Source: Sipunculus nudus (Eukaryota; Annelida; Sipuncula; Golfingiida; Sipunculidae). Taken from it: a stretch of DNA of 64,000 bases. Under the pieces are notes generated by a model that saw nothing but the letters and a program-made list of their open reading frames with translations, had not been told where the DNA came from and ran no database searches. The stretch lies in contig CM049318.1 of NCBI GenBank assembly GCA_026874595.1, positions 37,345,956 through 37,409,955 on the forward strand. Reading direction: 5' to 3'. Both the position numbers and the translations under genes were made by a program. Shown here one piece after another: positions 50,311 through 60,988 of this stretch (positions are counted from its first letter, which is position 1; every line of letters begins with the position of its first letter).

Positions 50311-51429
50311 TCATCATGTACCAGAACATAACTGAATGGAAGTCACTGCTGTTTGCTAAGACAGAATTCCTGGATTTATAAAATTTGGGATGATTTGAAC
50401 GCTATCAGGTCCATCTGTCTTGATTGTAAAATGAACTTAGGTCTTAAATATAGACAACAGTTCAAGTTTCCTACATTGTTTCACACCCACTTTTTCTTGT
50501 TGTTCAAGATCTGACACCTCAGCCATTTCGTAATGTTTGAACTGTTCACAGAGCCATTTACTCTTTCTCCCACCATATGCCGTGACTTGCTTCTGATATT
50601 TCTGATTAAACCTATACTGCACATGACTGGAGTTGACAGTTCGTGTGTAGTCAACAGACACATAATTCTACTATGTTGTTCAGGATACACATGCCTGGGA
50701 TAAGTAGATTTCTGTGTTCATTAGCTATGAATTAATAATGAGGCAGTGTGGACCCATCAGAATGATCAGTAAGTAATGTCACATGAGACCAGTAATAAGA
50801 GATCTGCACTGGCTACTGGCCAACCATCACTAGGAATACAAATTTTGTTCATTATCCAATAGGCTTTGTCCAGTCCAGCTACCACAATAAATTTCATTAA
50901 GGTAATTTTGGAATTACCTGCCACATGGCAGCTAGAGTGGGGCCTGTAGATAATATGGCTCGTATTGAGTAAATGGTGCAATTTATCACCACTAGATGGC
51001 AGTAGTGTACCTTCAGTCAGGCCAGGAGACAGAGCGTGATTCTTTGATATTTGGTGTAGATTAGTGTTTGTCTCAGTAAATAAATGTATTTAAGCAGTAT
51101 TGCAGAATCATACAGTGCATTGTTGTCAAAGTGTCATGGGCGCCACCTATAGGTGGGCAGTGTGTCAGTGATCAAGTAATATCCTGATATTTTGTCAACT
51201 CTGTACAGTGATTGGCAGATGATCTGTTGATTCAATTTTCAGTTTGTGCTTATGATTTGATGACATTTTTCTTGCAGTGCAAGCATATGGGAGTAAAATG
51301 TAGATAACTTATATCCTGTATATAGATAAGAGTGAGATATCTAGTATCAGTGGCAGTTCCTTTCTCAGTGACAGGTGTACAAATATGTCTTTATATGGAT
51401 CAGCCCCAAAATATATAGTCATATCTTCA

Positions 51430-52610
51430 TTGTATCCGCCAAAACAGAGTTTTGCGGATACTATGTTTTCAGCCCGCCGCCGCCGCCGCGGCGTAGGTGT
51501 CCGGAGGAATCCTCTGTAACTGCTGGGCGGAATTTTACGAAACCCAGGATTATGTTCGGGTAACATGTGAACTGCTGCGCCCCAATTTTGTTTTGACCTC
51601 TGACCTTTCCTCTGCGCTCTGCGTCCGTTTGTGCGTCTGTTTCCACACATAAACCCACATATCTCGGGAACCGTTTGACCGATCAGGAAAAATTTTTTGC
51701 ACAAATGTAGCCCTTGGAGAGCTTTATATGATACACAAAAAATGGTGGCGCCACCTGCAACCATGTTTGCACAATGTCCATCTGTTTGTCTGCCTTGGGT
51801 TAAAATCACTCATATCTCTGCAGTGGTTTGACTATTTACCTGAAATTCGGCATTGCCTATACATCCTGGAAAGCTTTTCTGATTTTATGACAGGTAGCGC
51901 CACCTACATTCACGTTTACGCTGCAGACATCCAAGCTCATATTTCGGTAACCGTTTGACCGATTGGGCCAAAATTTTGCATGTGTATAGATCTCACATAG
52001 CTCTTTATCATAAGCAAAACTGGTGGTGCCACCTGCAACCATTTTTGCACAGCATTTGTCTGTTTGTCGGCCTTGGGATAAAATCACTCATATCTCAGCA
52101 GTGGTTTGACATGTCTGCCTAAAATTTTGCAGGTTTATACATCCTGGACAGCTCTCTTGATTTTATGACAGGTGGCACCACCAACATTCTAGTTTATGCT
52201 GCAGACATCCAAGCTCATATCTCGGGAACTGTTTGACCGATTGGGCCAAAGTTTTGCATGTGTATAGTTCTCACATAGCTTTTTATCATACGCAAAACTG
52301 GTGGCGCCACTTGCAACCATTTTTGACAGCGTCCGTCTGTATGTCTGTCACGGGCTAAAATCACTCATATACATGTAGTGGTTTGACTTATCTGCCTTAA
52401 ATTTTGCATATGTATACAACTTGGACAGCTTTCTGGATTTTGTAGTAGGTGGCGCAACCTACATACACATTTCGGCTGCAGACATCCATGCTAATATGCA
52501 ACACTTCACTCTATTTCCCCTTGCCACTCAATCCATGCCTTACTTCACCCGTTCCACTCTGATTTAGGCGGATACACGTAGTCGCTTGTCGACTACCCGT
52601 ATTCTAGTTT
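51430..52610 (+). repeat. Uninterrupted copy of the dispersed 'tgtatccgcc' repeat
   Basis: About 1.18 kb. It starts with TGTATCCGCC, has a nearby GCGGATA, a GC-rich run of CCG triplets near 51475, then three internal repeats of about 280 bp, each with 'ggtggcgccacctgcaacca' or a variant (starting near 51743, 52022 and 52300). It ends with GGCGGATACAC and 'cttgtcgactacccg'. The longest minus-strand frame (51309-51809) is a chance reading of this repeat. It is the second copy of the sequence at 17456-17863 plus 22041-22793. Confidence 0.88.
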
Positions 52611-52759
52611 ACTCCTGTGCTTGACCTCTCTTGTTACCATACATCAGATCACCTGATGTCTGGGCCATCAGATGATTCATTTACTTGAAGTTGTCCTCAA
52701 AGCAAGATCAGGCCAAAGGTTGATTTCTCAACTACTGTACATATATAATTTTATAAAAT

Positions 52760-52945
52760 TCAATAGCTAATGCAGGGCACTCCAAGGCTCGGATTGTAGC
52801 ATTGGGTAGTTTTTAGGGGTGGAGGAAACTGGAGGACCCATACAAAACAATAGTCCATGAATGGGCAACTACAACCCACCCTCACAGCAATGCTGGGAAT
52901 TGAACCTGGGTTGCCAGCATAGAGTTTCCAGCATTTTAGCACTCG
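52760..52945 (-). mobile_element. SINE-like element with tRNA box B
   Basis: On the minus strand 'cccaggttcaattcccagca' is a good box B, preceded by 'gagtgctaaaatgctggaaa' as a weak box A. The tail contains 'gtcctccagtttcctccacc', a motif I associate with dispersed repeats of marine invertebrates. Decayed, non-coding. Confidence 0.5.
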
Positions 52946-53104
52946 ACTTTCAAGTCTTCTTATTCAGAACATTCATTTAAAAAGCTTTAGACTGGTGAAA
53001 TTTCATGTTTGTGACTCCTGTGCTATTTGTAAATAGATAACTATATCATGTATGATTTTTTGCATACTTTGTTATTCTGAACCGCTTAATTCCTACTTTT
53101 CCAG

Positions 53105-53388
53105 AAAAATATAATATAAAAAATCCATGTGACCAGTGGAAAGAAAAAATTGCACAGATTGAGGAAATACAATTTTTATGGATATCGGTAAAGTGGGATG
53201 ACAGTATAAGCCATAAACCTGTTCCATGTAGAACTGATCATGTGGAGGTTCCAAATCGAAGACCTGTGTATTATTTTAGTGTGCTGAGTCAGGGTGGTTG
53301 TTATTCTAGCTGGCCAACAGGCTTCCTGGTCCTCCATGATAAAAGCTTGCAGCCATCCTCAGCAAGTGCTTCAAATAGCCAAGGGTAG
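53105..53388 (+). CDS. Candidate alternative terminal exon of the channel gene (unproven)
   Basis: After a good acceptor (tacttttccag) a frame stays open for about 94 codons without an ATG and ends in TAG at 53386-53388. It is compatible with phase 1, so the exon at 48400 could splice into it and stop. The predicted piece includes KNPCDQWKEKI, WISVKWDD and RPVYYFSVLSQGGCY; I recognise no domain. Such an isoform would contain the PAS domain but no channel. Open frames of this length are expected a few times by chance in a window of this size and composition, and no canonical AATAAA follows closely (ATTAAA near 53644). Treat as a hypothesis. Confidence 0.25.
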
Positions 53389-54074
53389 GATGTAACCTAA
53401 GGGTTCACATATGCTTAAGACCCCCTTAAAATGTATTTTCATGCATTCAGCTGACCTGTTTTTAAAAGATCTGGTTTTTCATTAAGCCTGTGAATTGCTT
53501 AGGGGTCTTCGATGCAATTTGATTATTGATTATTGCCTGTCAATTCGATTCTCGAGTCGATCGTTGTTAAAGGCACAATATTCTATCAGAGATGTATATC
53601 TACTAAAAGATTTCATTCCATATGATGATATAAGATAAAGAATATTAAAAACCTGAGAATTTATGCAGACCAAGTAATATTTGAATATTCTAAACCATTA
53701 TTGTGCTATCATCTGTTGAAGAAGATAAGGTGACTTTCTTTGTTAAATAACAGTACTACTTCATCATGTATGCTGTTTATATGTTCCTAGGTAAGAGTTA
53801 GAGACTGAAAAGGTATGAAAATGAATGAAAATGCAGTAACTAAAATTAATTGATTATTTCATGCCTGATTCGATTATCCATTAATGACTGGCTTTAGTTC
53901 TGTGCATTTATTATTAGATGCATTGTTACAGCTCTCATTTTAATCAACTATACTTGCAAATGAAAATAGCAAATTTTACAGTTGTGACTTTGGATTATCA
54001 GGAGTCACCCTTCCCGTCAGATGTCTTTTCTTCTCTAAACAAATCTCTTCTGTTTTGGGACTGTTGGTCGGCCG

Positions 54075-54385
54075 GGACTACTTGTCTCAACTGTCAAACT
54101 TCAAAATCAAATTTTTTTACATTTTTTTGGGAAACACCTTCTGTTTACATTTCACATGCGCATGCTTACAAAATATTACTTATTCCATTACTAGTAATTC
54201 CTTACCACAAAAAAAACCCATGTTTATATAATTTGCCTTGAAACAATTCTTATCCAACACACTTCAACGTACTACATTTTCCTCTTCACTGCTTTTATAC
54301 CTACGCTGCATTGTGGGTGTCAGATTTTGATTCCAACAATTCCTTAACAGCAGAGTTGTACCCTTGTGAGTCTGCACAGTGTAGG
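54075..54385 (+). repeat. Dispersed repeat, copy 2 (partner at 28430-28745)
   Basis: In-order matches to 28430-28745: 'tgtctcaactgtcaaact', 'gggaaacacct', 'acaaaatattacttatt', 'ttgtgggtgtcagatttt' or a variant, and 'cagcagagttgta'. The open frame 53918-54241 overlaps it and is not supported. Confidence 0.75.
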
Positions 54386-54484
54386 TCAGGATTGTCATCT
54401 ATACATATTTTACTGCTATTATGAGTTACTTTTATGCTGTTAATAAAAACCTAAAAGTAGAGAGTTACTGTAATGTTGAAAAAA

Positions 54485-54770
54485 CAAAGTATGCCTGTTT
54501 CTTTTATTCAGTTAATAAAAATAAAAGTATATCTGTTTCTTTAATGTATTAAAAAACTTAAAGTATGTCTGTTTATTTTATTCAGTTAATCAAACTAAAA
54601 ATATATCAGTTTCTTTAATGTATAAAAAAACTTTAAAGTATGTCTGTTTCTTTAATTCAATTAATTAAACTAAAAGTATATCTGTTTCTTTATTGCCTTT
54701 CTTAAAACTAAAGGTATATTTGTTCCTTTATTGCCATTAATAAAACTAAAAGTATATCTGTTCTTTAATG
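54485..54770. repeat. 38-bp minisatellite
   Basis: About eight imperfect copies of 'aaagtatatctgtttcttta' plus 'atgcaattaataaaact'-like spacer. The core starts near 54489, 54528, 54564, 54600, 54639, 54676, 54716 and 54753, a period of about 36-40 bp. Confidence 0.85.
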
Positions 54771-55604
54771 CCATTATTGATAGTATAAATGTAAGCACAA
54801 TATATTTTTTCTTTAATCCTAAACACAAAAAAGCACAGCCAGCTAAAAAGGTATACGAGTTAATTAAGGTATGTGTTTAATGCATTGGTAGAGCTGTGGA
54901 CTTGAAACAAGGACTGTTGACATAAAACCGCCCAGTGTTTAATTGATAAAACCAGGATTTGATTGATGAAATGTTTTCTTCCCATGAAGCATGGCAATGA
55001 TGTAAGAAAACTCTCTAATGAAAGAGGAAGAATCTGATGAAATCTGTTAGAGTTAGGATTCTCTGGAAGATGAATCATTTTAATCAACCAATCCCATTCT
55101 GTACCCAATTCCCTGCTTCAAGCTGATAAAAAGAGAAATTGTAATGGAATTTTCTGTTTAGTCCAGATAAGCAAACATTTTAATGAAGAGTTAGGAGACG
55201 GCAAAATTGATTTGCTCAGTGACAGTTTCTTTACAAACCCAGCTCAGTCCAGACTTCCTTACGTAGTTTTTTTTTTTTAACCAAAGAGCCTGTTATATAG
55301 AATCCCTCTGATTTGTGTCTGCGCAAAGAGACGCCGCATACAGAAAACAACGATTGCCAATTAGTTAACAGTGGACTAATGTGTATTGGATTCCTCATGG
55401 GGCTTGTAATATTAGGAATGAATGAAAGGAACTCAGAGGAAGTAATCTGCTGTTCCTCTGACCAGCATGCATCAGTCGATATTAATCACTGGCCATTTTC
55501 GCTGTCAATAAAGGAATGATTTTCTTTTGGCAGGATTTAAGTAGCATTATAGGTCATTCATGACTTGCAGACACTGTAAAAAATCAGATTTGTTCCTAAA
55601 GATA

Positions 55605-55830
55605 CACAGTGACTGTGGTCCAGGGGTAAAGTACAGGGCCCAAAGCCAGGAGATAGTGAGTTCAAATCTCAGTCGAGGAGCAGTGAGATTTTCCTGTCTG
55701 CAGAGAGCGCTCTGCAGCTTTAATGGGAAGACTGTACCCTACACTCATGTTTCACTCACAAACGAGTGTGCCTCGCAGGGTTTCTTCAGTGTTATAGACC
55801 CAGGACCAGCGGGTTACCTCCAAAAAAAAA
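55605..55830 (+). mobile_element. tRNA-derived SINE copy
   Basis: Box-A-like 'tgtggtccaggggtaaagta' and box-B-like 'gtgagttcaaatctcag' (55655-55671) are correctly spaced. The body shares 'ttcttcagtgttatagaccc' and 'caggacc' with the copy at 26705. Ends in an A-rich tract. The 92-codon frame 55560-55838 overlapping it is a SINE reading. Confidence 0.65.
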
Positions 55831-57082
55831 TATGTTAAAAAAATGTATTTGGTGTTTATAAGGCATTAAAATATATTGTGACAGTCTTGAAGACCTTTCA
55901 TAAACAGATCACATTTGTTACATTAGAAGTGCTTGTAACAGAAAAAAGAAAGGTTGGACTAATAGTCTGCTCCACCAAGGGGGTGGGGGCTGTGAAATTT
56001 AGCAGTATATTTATGTAAATTGGCATATAAATTCCAAAAAGCAGATTGAAAGATAATATTGAAGCAGATTTTCAAACTATTTTAGAAAGGTTATGAAATA
56101 TATGTCTGAAAATATAGTCTGTTTTTGCAACTTATAGTACAAAGTCAAGGATGGCATTAACAGCCAGATTACTTCTCATTAAATCAAAGTTTTACACATA
56201 TTTGCATTACCTGCAGACACACAGGTTTACAAGGAATGATTCATTGGGGATTATCAATGTGTCCATCATTATCATGCCCCAAAGAATCTTTTGCTTCAAA
56301 GTATCATCAGTAGAAAAGTTTCAGACAGACCAAACAGTATCTCAAGTTAAGCTGGCTTTATTGGTGAAGAAGTTAACTGGATGCTGGAATTGTGTGCCAC
56401 CAACATGGCTTCATATCCAGGATAAATCTTTCTTTAATTTTCCTCTGTTAAATATAATATAATGTTCAAGATATGTTTACGTGATGATAGCAACCAATGA
56501 AATTGTAAATCAGCAATTTCTTCTCCAATGTGACTCAGTGATACCAAATGTATAACAGCATTGTAACAGATTCATTTGTATAACAGTAATTCCATGGTTA
56601 AGTGTAAAATTCTTTTCATGCAGCAGTTAAGCCCTTGTTTCAATTAGCTTTGTAGTACATCGGCATTCATGAGGGATCAGTTTTCAGTTGGTCATTTTTT
56701 TGTGATGTACACTCGTCCCTTGTTATCATTAATATCATTCATGTTGGTACCACAGAGACTGTAGCTTTACATTAATGTCTTTTTAATGAAAGGGACATTT
56801 CTCTCATTTAGAGATTGTTTGATTTCAGCATCAGTTCAAAATCAGGTTCTCAAAATGAAATGAAAGCAAGGGATGTACAATACTATATTCAGGCCCTTCA
56901 GGTTAAAATTTTCGTTTAAAAAAGTATGAAAGTTTTTGTGTTATACATTAAAGTATTTTTATAATTGTGCAATTACTTCAACATTCATGTTCAAGGGGTG
57001 ATCTGAACAGTTTTTGTTCAGTAACTTTTGGCACTTTCGTGCTAGTTACAATATTTAATGTGACTCGGCATTTTCCTAAAAT

Positions 57083-57145
57083 TTGTTTCAGACTGACACA
57101 TGTCGACACAAATCTTTTAGGTAACACCTACCATCTGTAAGACAC
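57083..57145 (+). pseudogene. Broken duplicate of the start of the linker exon
   Basis: This 63-bp segment (acceptor tttgtttcag plus about 54 nt) copies the 5' end of the exon at 57199: 'gacacaaatcttttaggtaa' against 'gacacaaatcatttaggtta', then 'caccta' against 'cgccta' and 'ccatctgtaagac' against 'ccatctataagac'. An 8-nt insertion follows the acceptor. Spliced in phase 1, it would hit TGA at its second codon. The copy retains an AG acceptor. Confidence 0.85.
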
Positions 57146-57198
57146 GTACCATATATAATGTAACCTGGCCTCAAACTAAATTTCATATCTTGTTTCAG

Positions 57199-57546
57199 AC
57201 CGACACAAATCATTTAGGTTACGCCTACCATCTATAAGACGAGACATATCCCGGAGTTCTCAGATGCAAAAGTTCACCGATGTTGAAAATCCACCAGACG
57301 CAGATGAGGTGGTTCCATTACAATCACTGCCTATCCCAGGGGAGAGCGTATCCTCTTGTTCGCCCCCACTACATAAGCGCTCTCTGGACAGAGAACAGTC
57401 GGAGCTCAGCACTTTTTCCAAACATAGCAGTTTAGATGGTGATGCGAGCATACGGCGAGCATCGTCACTCGAACATGTTCATTCACACCAGGCCAAGAAT
57501 CCACTTGTTGGTGGCAATGACCAGAGGGCGGTATCAGTTAGTGCAG
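57199..57546 (+). CDS. erg: erg-type K+ channel exon: PAS-to-S1 linker
   Basis: Internal exon of 348 nt (116 codons, phase 1 to phase 1) with acceptor cttgtttcag and donor gtaatt. Read from the split codon it gives NRHKSFRLRLPSIRRD, matching the basic FRLKLP-type stretch after the PAS domain in vertebrate erg channels. A Ser/Pro/charge-rich, probably disordered region follows, then SIRRASSLEHV, equivalent to the SIRRASS/SVRRASS segment of vertebrate erg; RRAS is a protein kinase A consensus. The exon ends VSAG with the Gly codon split in phase 1. This is about 100 nt shorter than the human KCNH2 exon as I recall it. An ATG at 57264 is internal and not the start. Confidence 0.95.
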
Positions 57547-58572
57547 GTAATTTATGCGAATATTTCTATTCATGAATATTCATGAATCACAGACTGGTAC
57601 CCTCAATTTAAGGTGGCTGTGCTGAGTTAATTGAGTCATTTATATCAACAGACAAATATCATCCATCCTGAAGGTGACTGTAACAACATGCACTTCCTTT
57701 TTAGAATGGTTTTCCACTCATTTAAGCTCCTATTAGCTTTACATTAAAAAAATAAGAAATTGACATAAAATTAAAAATTAAATAAACTTGAATGAGAGGG
57801 AAGCCAGTCTTAAGGAAGCTCAGTTGTTAAACAGATGTCATTTAGTAAATTGCAAGTATTTGCTTGTTGATATGAATGAGTCAATATTTTCGGCCAGGAT
57901 TTGGAAGGATACCGCTCTTAAGATTCAACACCGCACTTTATGTTTGTATCCCCCTTTCACCTTTCCTTGTGCTCACCTTCTCTCATTATCATATTTTATA
58001 TTTGGCCATATGACTTAAATTACTCATCTCTATATAAATACTCATTATTAATAAGAAACCTACTACTGGTAAACCTAGGGCTCAGTGCTGCTTGGTGATT
58101 CATAAAAAATTTCATTTATTAGTCTTTTGAATCCTGATATCTTTTTTTTTTCAAAAAAGATTTTCATAAAACAGTATTAGAGTAACATTGATTTCCACAG
58201 ACCCTTAATTTGCTCATTTTGTTTGCTTGGTTTTTGTTTAGTATTATATTTGGGTAAAAATGGATCACATTGTTTTTTGTAATTCATTAATAGTTCTGTA
58301 ATTGTTTATGCAGTGGACCACATCTAAATAGTTCAATGTTGTCTGCTTGCTGTGGTATATGCTGAATGTTTTGTTTCTTTCTATATTCATATTAATATAT
58401 ATATATACATATATATAAAATTTGTTTATATCATTATTTATGATATTATCAATTAAGTGTTGCGTCATTTGTTTCACATGGATACTTCTTACAGTCATGT
58501 TTAATTAATTTTCACTTAATTAGCCAGCACATGCTTTTTATGTTATGTATTATTACTTGCCTTTCCTTGCAG
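57547..58572 (+). other. erg: Intron after the linker exon (1.0 kb)
   Basis: Runs from donor gtaatt to the candidate acceptor ctttccttgcag, if the small exon at 58573 is used. Otherwise the intron continues past it. No other feature seen; the 58265-58498 minus-strand frame lies in simple A+T sequence. Confidence 0.5.
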
Positions 58573-58623
58573 ATTTGTGTAATAATATTGACAGAGTCAG
58601 AGCATACACTTTTACAAATTCCT
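58573..58623 (+). CDS. erg: Candidate 51-nt exon of the erg gene
   Basis: A 51-nt interval lies between a strong acceptor (ttgcctttccttgcag) and a strong donor (gtgagt). It is stop-free in the required frame and symmetric (phase 1 to phase 1), so it can be included or skipped without changing the downstream frame. Joined to the upstream G it would encode DLCNNIDRVRAYTFTNS. This falls in the variable linker just before the conserved ISKIPQ-type region of erg channels. I see no clear similarity to vertebrate sequence, so support is splice signals and phase only. An ATG-started frame at 58545 overlapping it is not a gene. Confidence 0.5.
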
Positions 58624-59013
58624 GTGAGTATTTGGTGATGGTCATATTAAAGCTTTGCATGCTCTCAACCTGCCGCTGTATATATAACATTTCATTTTCG
58701 CTTCTGGGTTTCCGCTTTCATAAAACCACTTTTCTCCTCTAGAGCTAGGTTCACACATCTTACTGATAGCAACACTCACTAAGCTTACCTCTTGTATGAG
58801 ATACCCTGCAAAAAACAGGCTGCCATGTCAGCTTTTATACACTGCCAAAAACGATTTTCTTAAAAAGATAAATTTTCTTGTCATGCTCCCTATAATTTCT
58901 AACTATAAGAAAAAATATTGTTATGGAACCTTGTATCAACAGATCACGTATTCGTGACGTACATAAATTTTGTCAAGGAGATAACAAAAATCAGATTCTG
59001 TAAAACTAGGAGT

Positions 59014-59770
59014 TGTGAAATGTCTAGGGGAATAAATTAAGAAGTCAGTGGTCCTTTGTTAACAAATAACTATAATTTATTCTTAAAACAACCCTAACAT
59101 TACAGTACACTAAATCAATACAATTACAAAGTATAACAGCAGTATAACAACAAATCAGTACAATCACACAGTAAAATAAACAAAGTGCACAGTACCTGGA
59201 TACCACCACTGTTACAGCGACAAGTTCTTTAAAATGTATAAGCTGGATAAATAGTTCACACAAATTCTCCCAGAGAATAACAGTCCAATGTAAAGCTCTC
59301 GTAACAATCCCGAAAGTAAACTGAAGACCAAACAAGATTCATCACAAATCCAGAAGTAAATCTGAAGAAAATCTATAATTGCTGCACTTATCAGAATAGG
59401 TCCCACAAACTGACATACACGCTTCTGTGTCCGATGGAATATTCTCTCACCTCTCTCTCGGCTTTAAATCACAGCCTCCTGTTTATAACTTTTCACCTCC
59501 AGCCAACAACCTTCCATTGCTCGAACAATCTAAAGAATCTAACACAGTACACACATTCAAAGAAAATACTAGAACAAAGAACGCTGTGTATCTAGGGTTC
59601 ACCCAATGCGGATTAAACTGAGGCTGCAACATCTGGCCAGGCAAGGCCGCCACAACAGGAGCTACACGTGGCACACAAACAAAATGCCAACAACACATGG
59701 AACATCTGTGTGCACAACAAAACAATCATCTGTAAGACCGCTGCACACAGTAAAAGGGGCACCTGTAACA
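59014..59770 (-). mobile_element. Possible solo LTR
   Basis: On the minus strand the interval begins TGTTACAGGTGCCCC and ends CATTTCACA, with AATAAA at 59077-59082 near the 3' end, as expected for a long terminal repeat of about 757 bp. It is G+C-richer than its flanks. No matching target duplication was seen (ggagt on one side, atatc on the other), and no second LTR or reverse transcriptase is in the window. Confidence 0.35.
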
Positions 59771-60075
59771 ATATCTCATGGCAAGAACATTTCCTGGGAT
59801 ATGGGGAAAGAAATTTTTCTTGTTATGCAAAGGAAATTTTATTTTGCAAGAATTTTTTTCTTGTGATAAGATAATTTTGTTGCTATCAGAAAAAGATATG
59901 GCAAGAAATTATAATAGACCTTGCTGTTATGATTAAGGAAATTTTTTTTAGTTAAGATAGTATATCTTTAACCATGGTTCAAATAAAAAGAGAAAAAATA
60001 TCTTGAGGATTTCTTGTTAATAGAAAAAGTCTCTTCAGATAAGAAATATAATCTTTTCAAGAAAATTATTTGTTT
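59771..60075. repeat. Region rich in TTTTCTTG / CAAGAAA motifs
   Basis: Multiple inverted short motifs ('tttttcttg', 'gcaagaa', 'tcaagaaaat') here and near 58850-58920 on the other side of the candidate LTR suggest the LTR split an older fold-back-like repeat. Boundaries are unclear. Confidence 0.35.
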
Positions 60076-60620
60076 AGCAATCATAAATGAATTATAAACA
60101 AACTATTACTTGATTTGGTCAAATTCTTAATGGCCAATGAAATATAGTGCACATAGTGCACATAAGTAAACACTACATAAAAGTCAAAAATGTTCTCTAG
60201 CCATATAAAAGAGAGTGCTTGCTCAGTGTGATGTGTAGGTTTACAAGCCTTTATATGATAGGTCAAATCAGTGATGTTCTGGCTTTATACAAGACCACTG
60301 ATCTAAAAATAGCAACACATTTGTTTTGCTTGATGTGTACAAGGAGCATGTGTTAGTTACTTGATTGGTTTAGTTGCCTTGTTCATAATTCATGAAATAG
60401 CTGGCATAGCAGCCTTGTTTAGCAAGGTCTCTCTCAACAAAGCTTAGCAAGAGTTTAATTTAAAGGAAGATGGGTTCACACACAACCTATATTCACTTAA
60501 CATGACATGAAATCCAATTTACTGCCTCTCAGTCCTTGTTCTGTTCACACGTACTTCAATCATATTTCAAGCTGCATTGGTGAAACAATGTGTTGAAATG
60601 GTTTAGATACCAAATATGTA

Positions 60621-60700
60621 CAGTGGAACCCCACAATTACGACCACCTTGAGGACTGAGCAAAGTGGTCGTAATTTGGGGATGGTCATATTTGTGAAACT
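60621..60700. mobile_element. Terminal repeat of a Tigger/pogo-type transposon
   Basis: CAGTGGAACCCCACAATTAC follows TA (60619-60620), with subterminal 'acgaccaccttgaggac' and inverted 'gtggtcgtaatttgggg'. This is the same termini class as the MITEs at 12655 and 39315. It lies on the 3' side of the transposase relic. The opposite end could not be identified with confidence. Confidence 0.65.
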
Positions 60701-60988
60701 CTTTCTTTGGTCACATATAACATGCCAATGTTAAATATGTATCTGTGTTTTATATCTATTGCATATCTTTAATGTGAATTATAACAAAATATTTTACTTA
60801 GTGGAGGACCCTTATTATGAATTTTTTGTTTGTTTAGTTGAAAAGAATTTTATTTTATATATTTATCATTGATGAAAATTAATATACATGTGCACATGCG
60901 TAGTGACTGATGATTAACACATAATTACACCATAGAGGCAATACAAAGACAACCTACTGAATACATATAGAACATAATACGTGGCTGT

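Larger units (their letters stand above)
48559..57198 (+). other. erg: Intron between the PAS and linker exons (8.6 kb)
   Basis: Bounded by donor gtgagt and acceptor cttgtttcag. Contains a fold-back element, an uninterrupted copy of the dispersed repeat, SINE-like copies, a minisatellite, a possible alternative terminal exon and a partial copy of the next exon, each listed. Stretches 48559-49263, 50311-51429 and 55831-57082 show nothing recognisable. Confidence 0.85.

Noticed and set aside
51309-51809. 166-codon minus-strand open frame, the longest in the window
   Set aside because: It lies mostly in the dispersed repeat at 51430-52610. The matching repeat at 17456-17863 breaks the frame, no domain is recognisable, and the CCG run explains the Arg-rich stretch.
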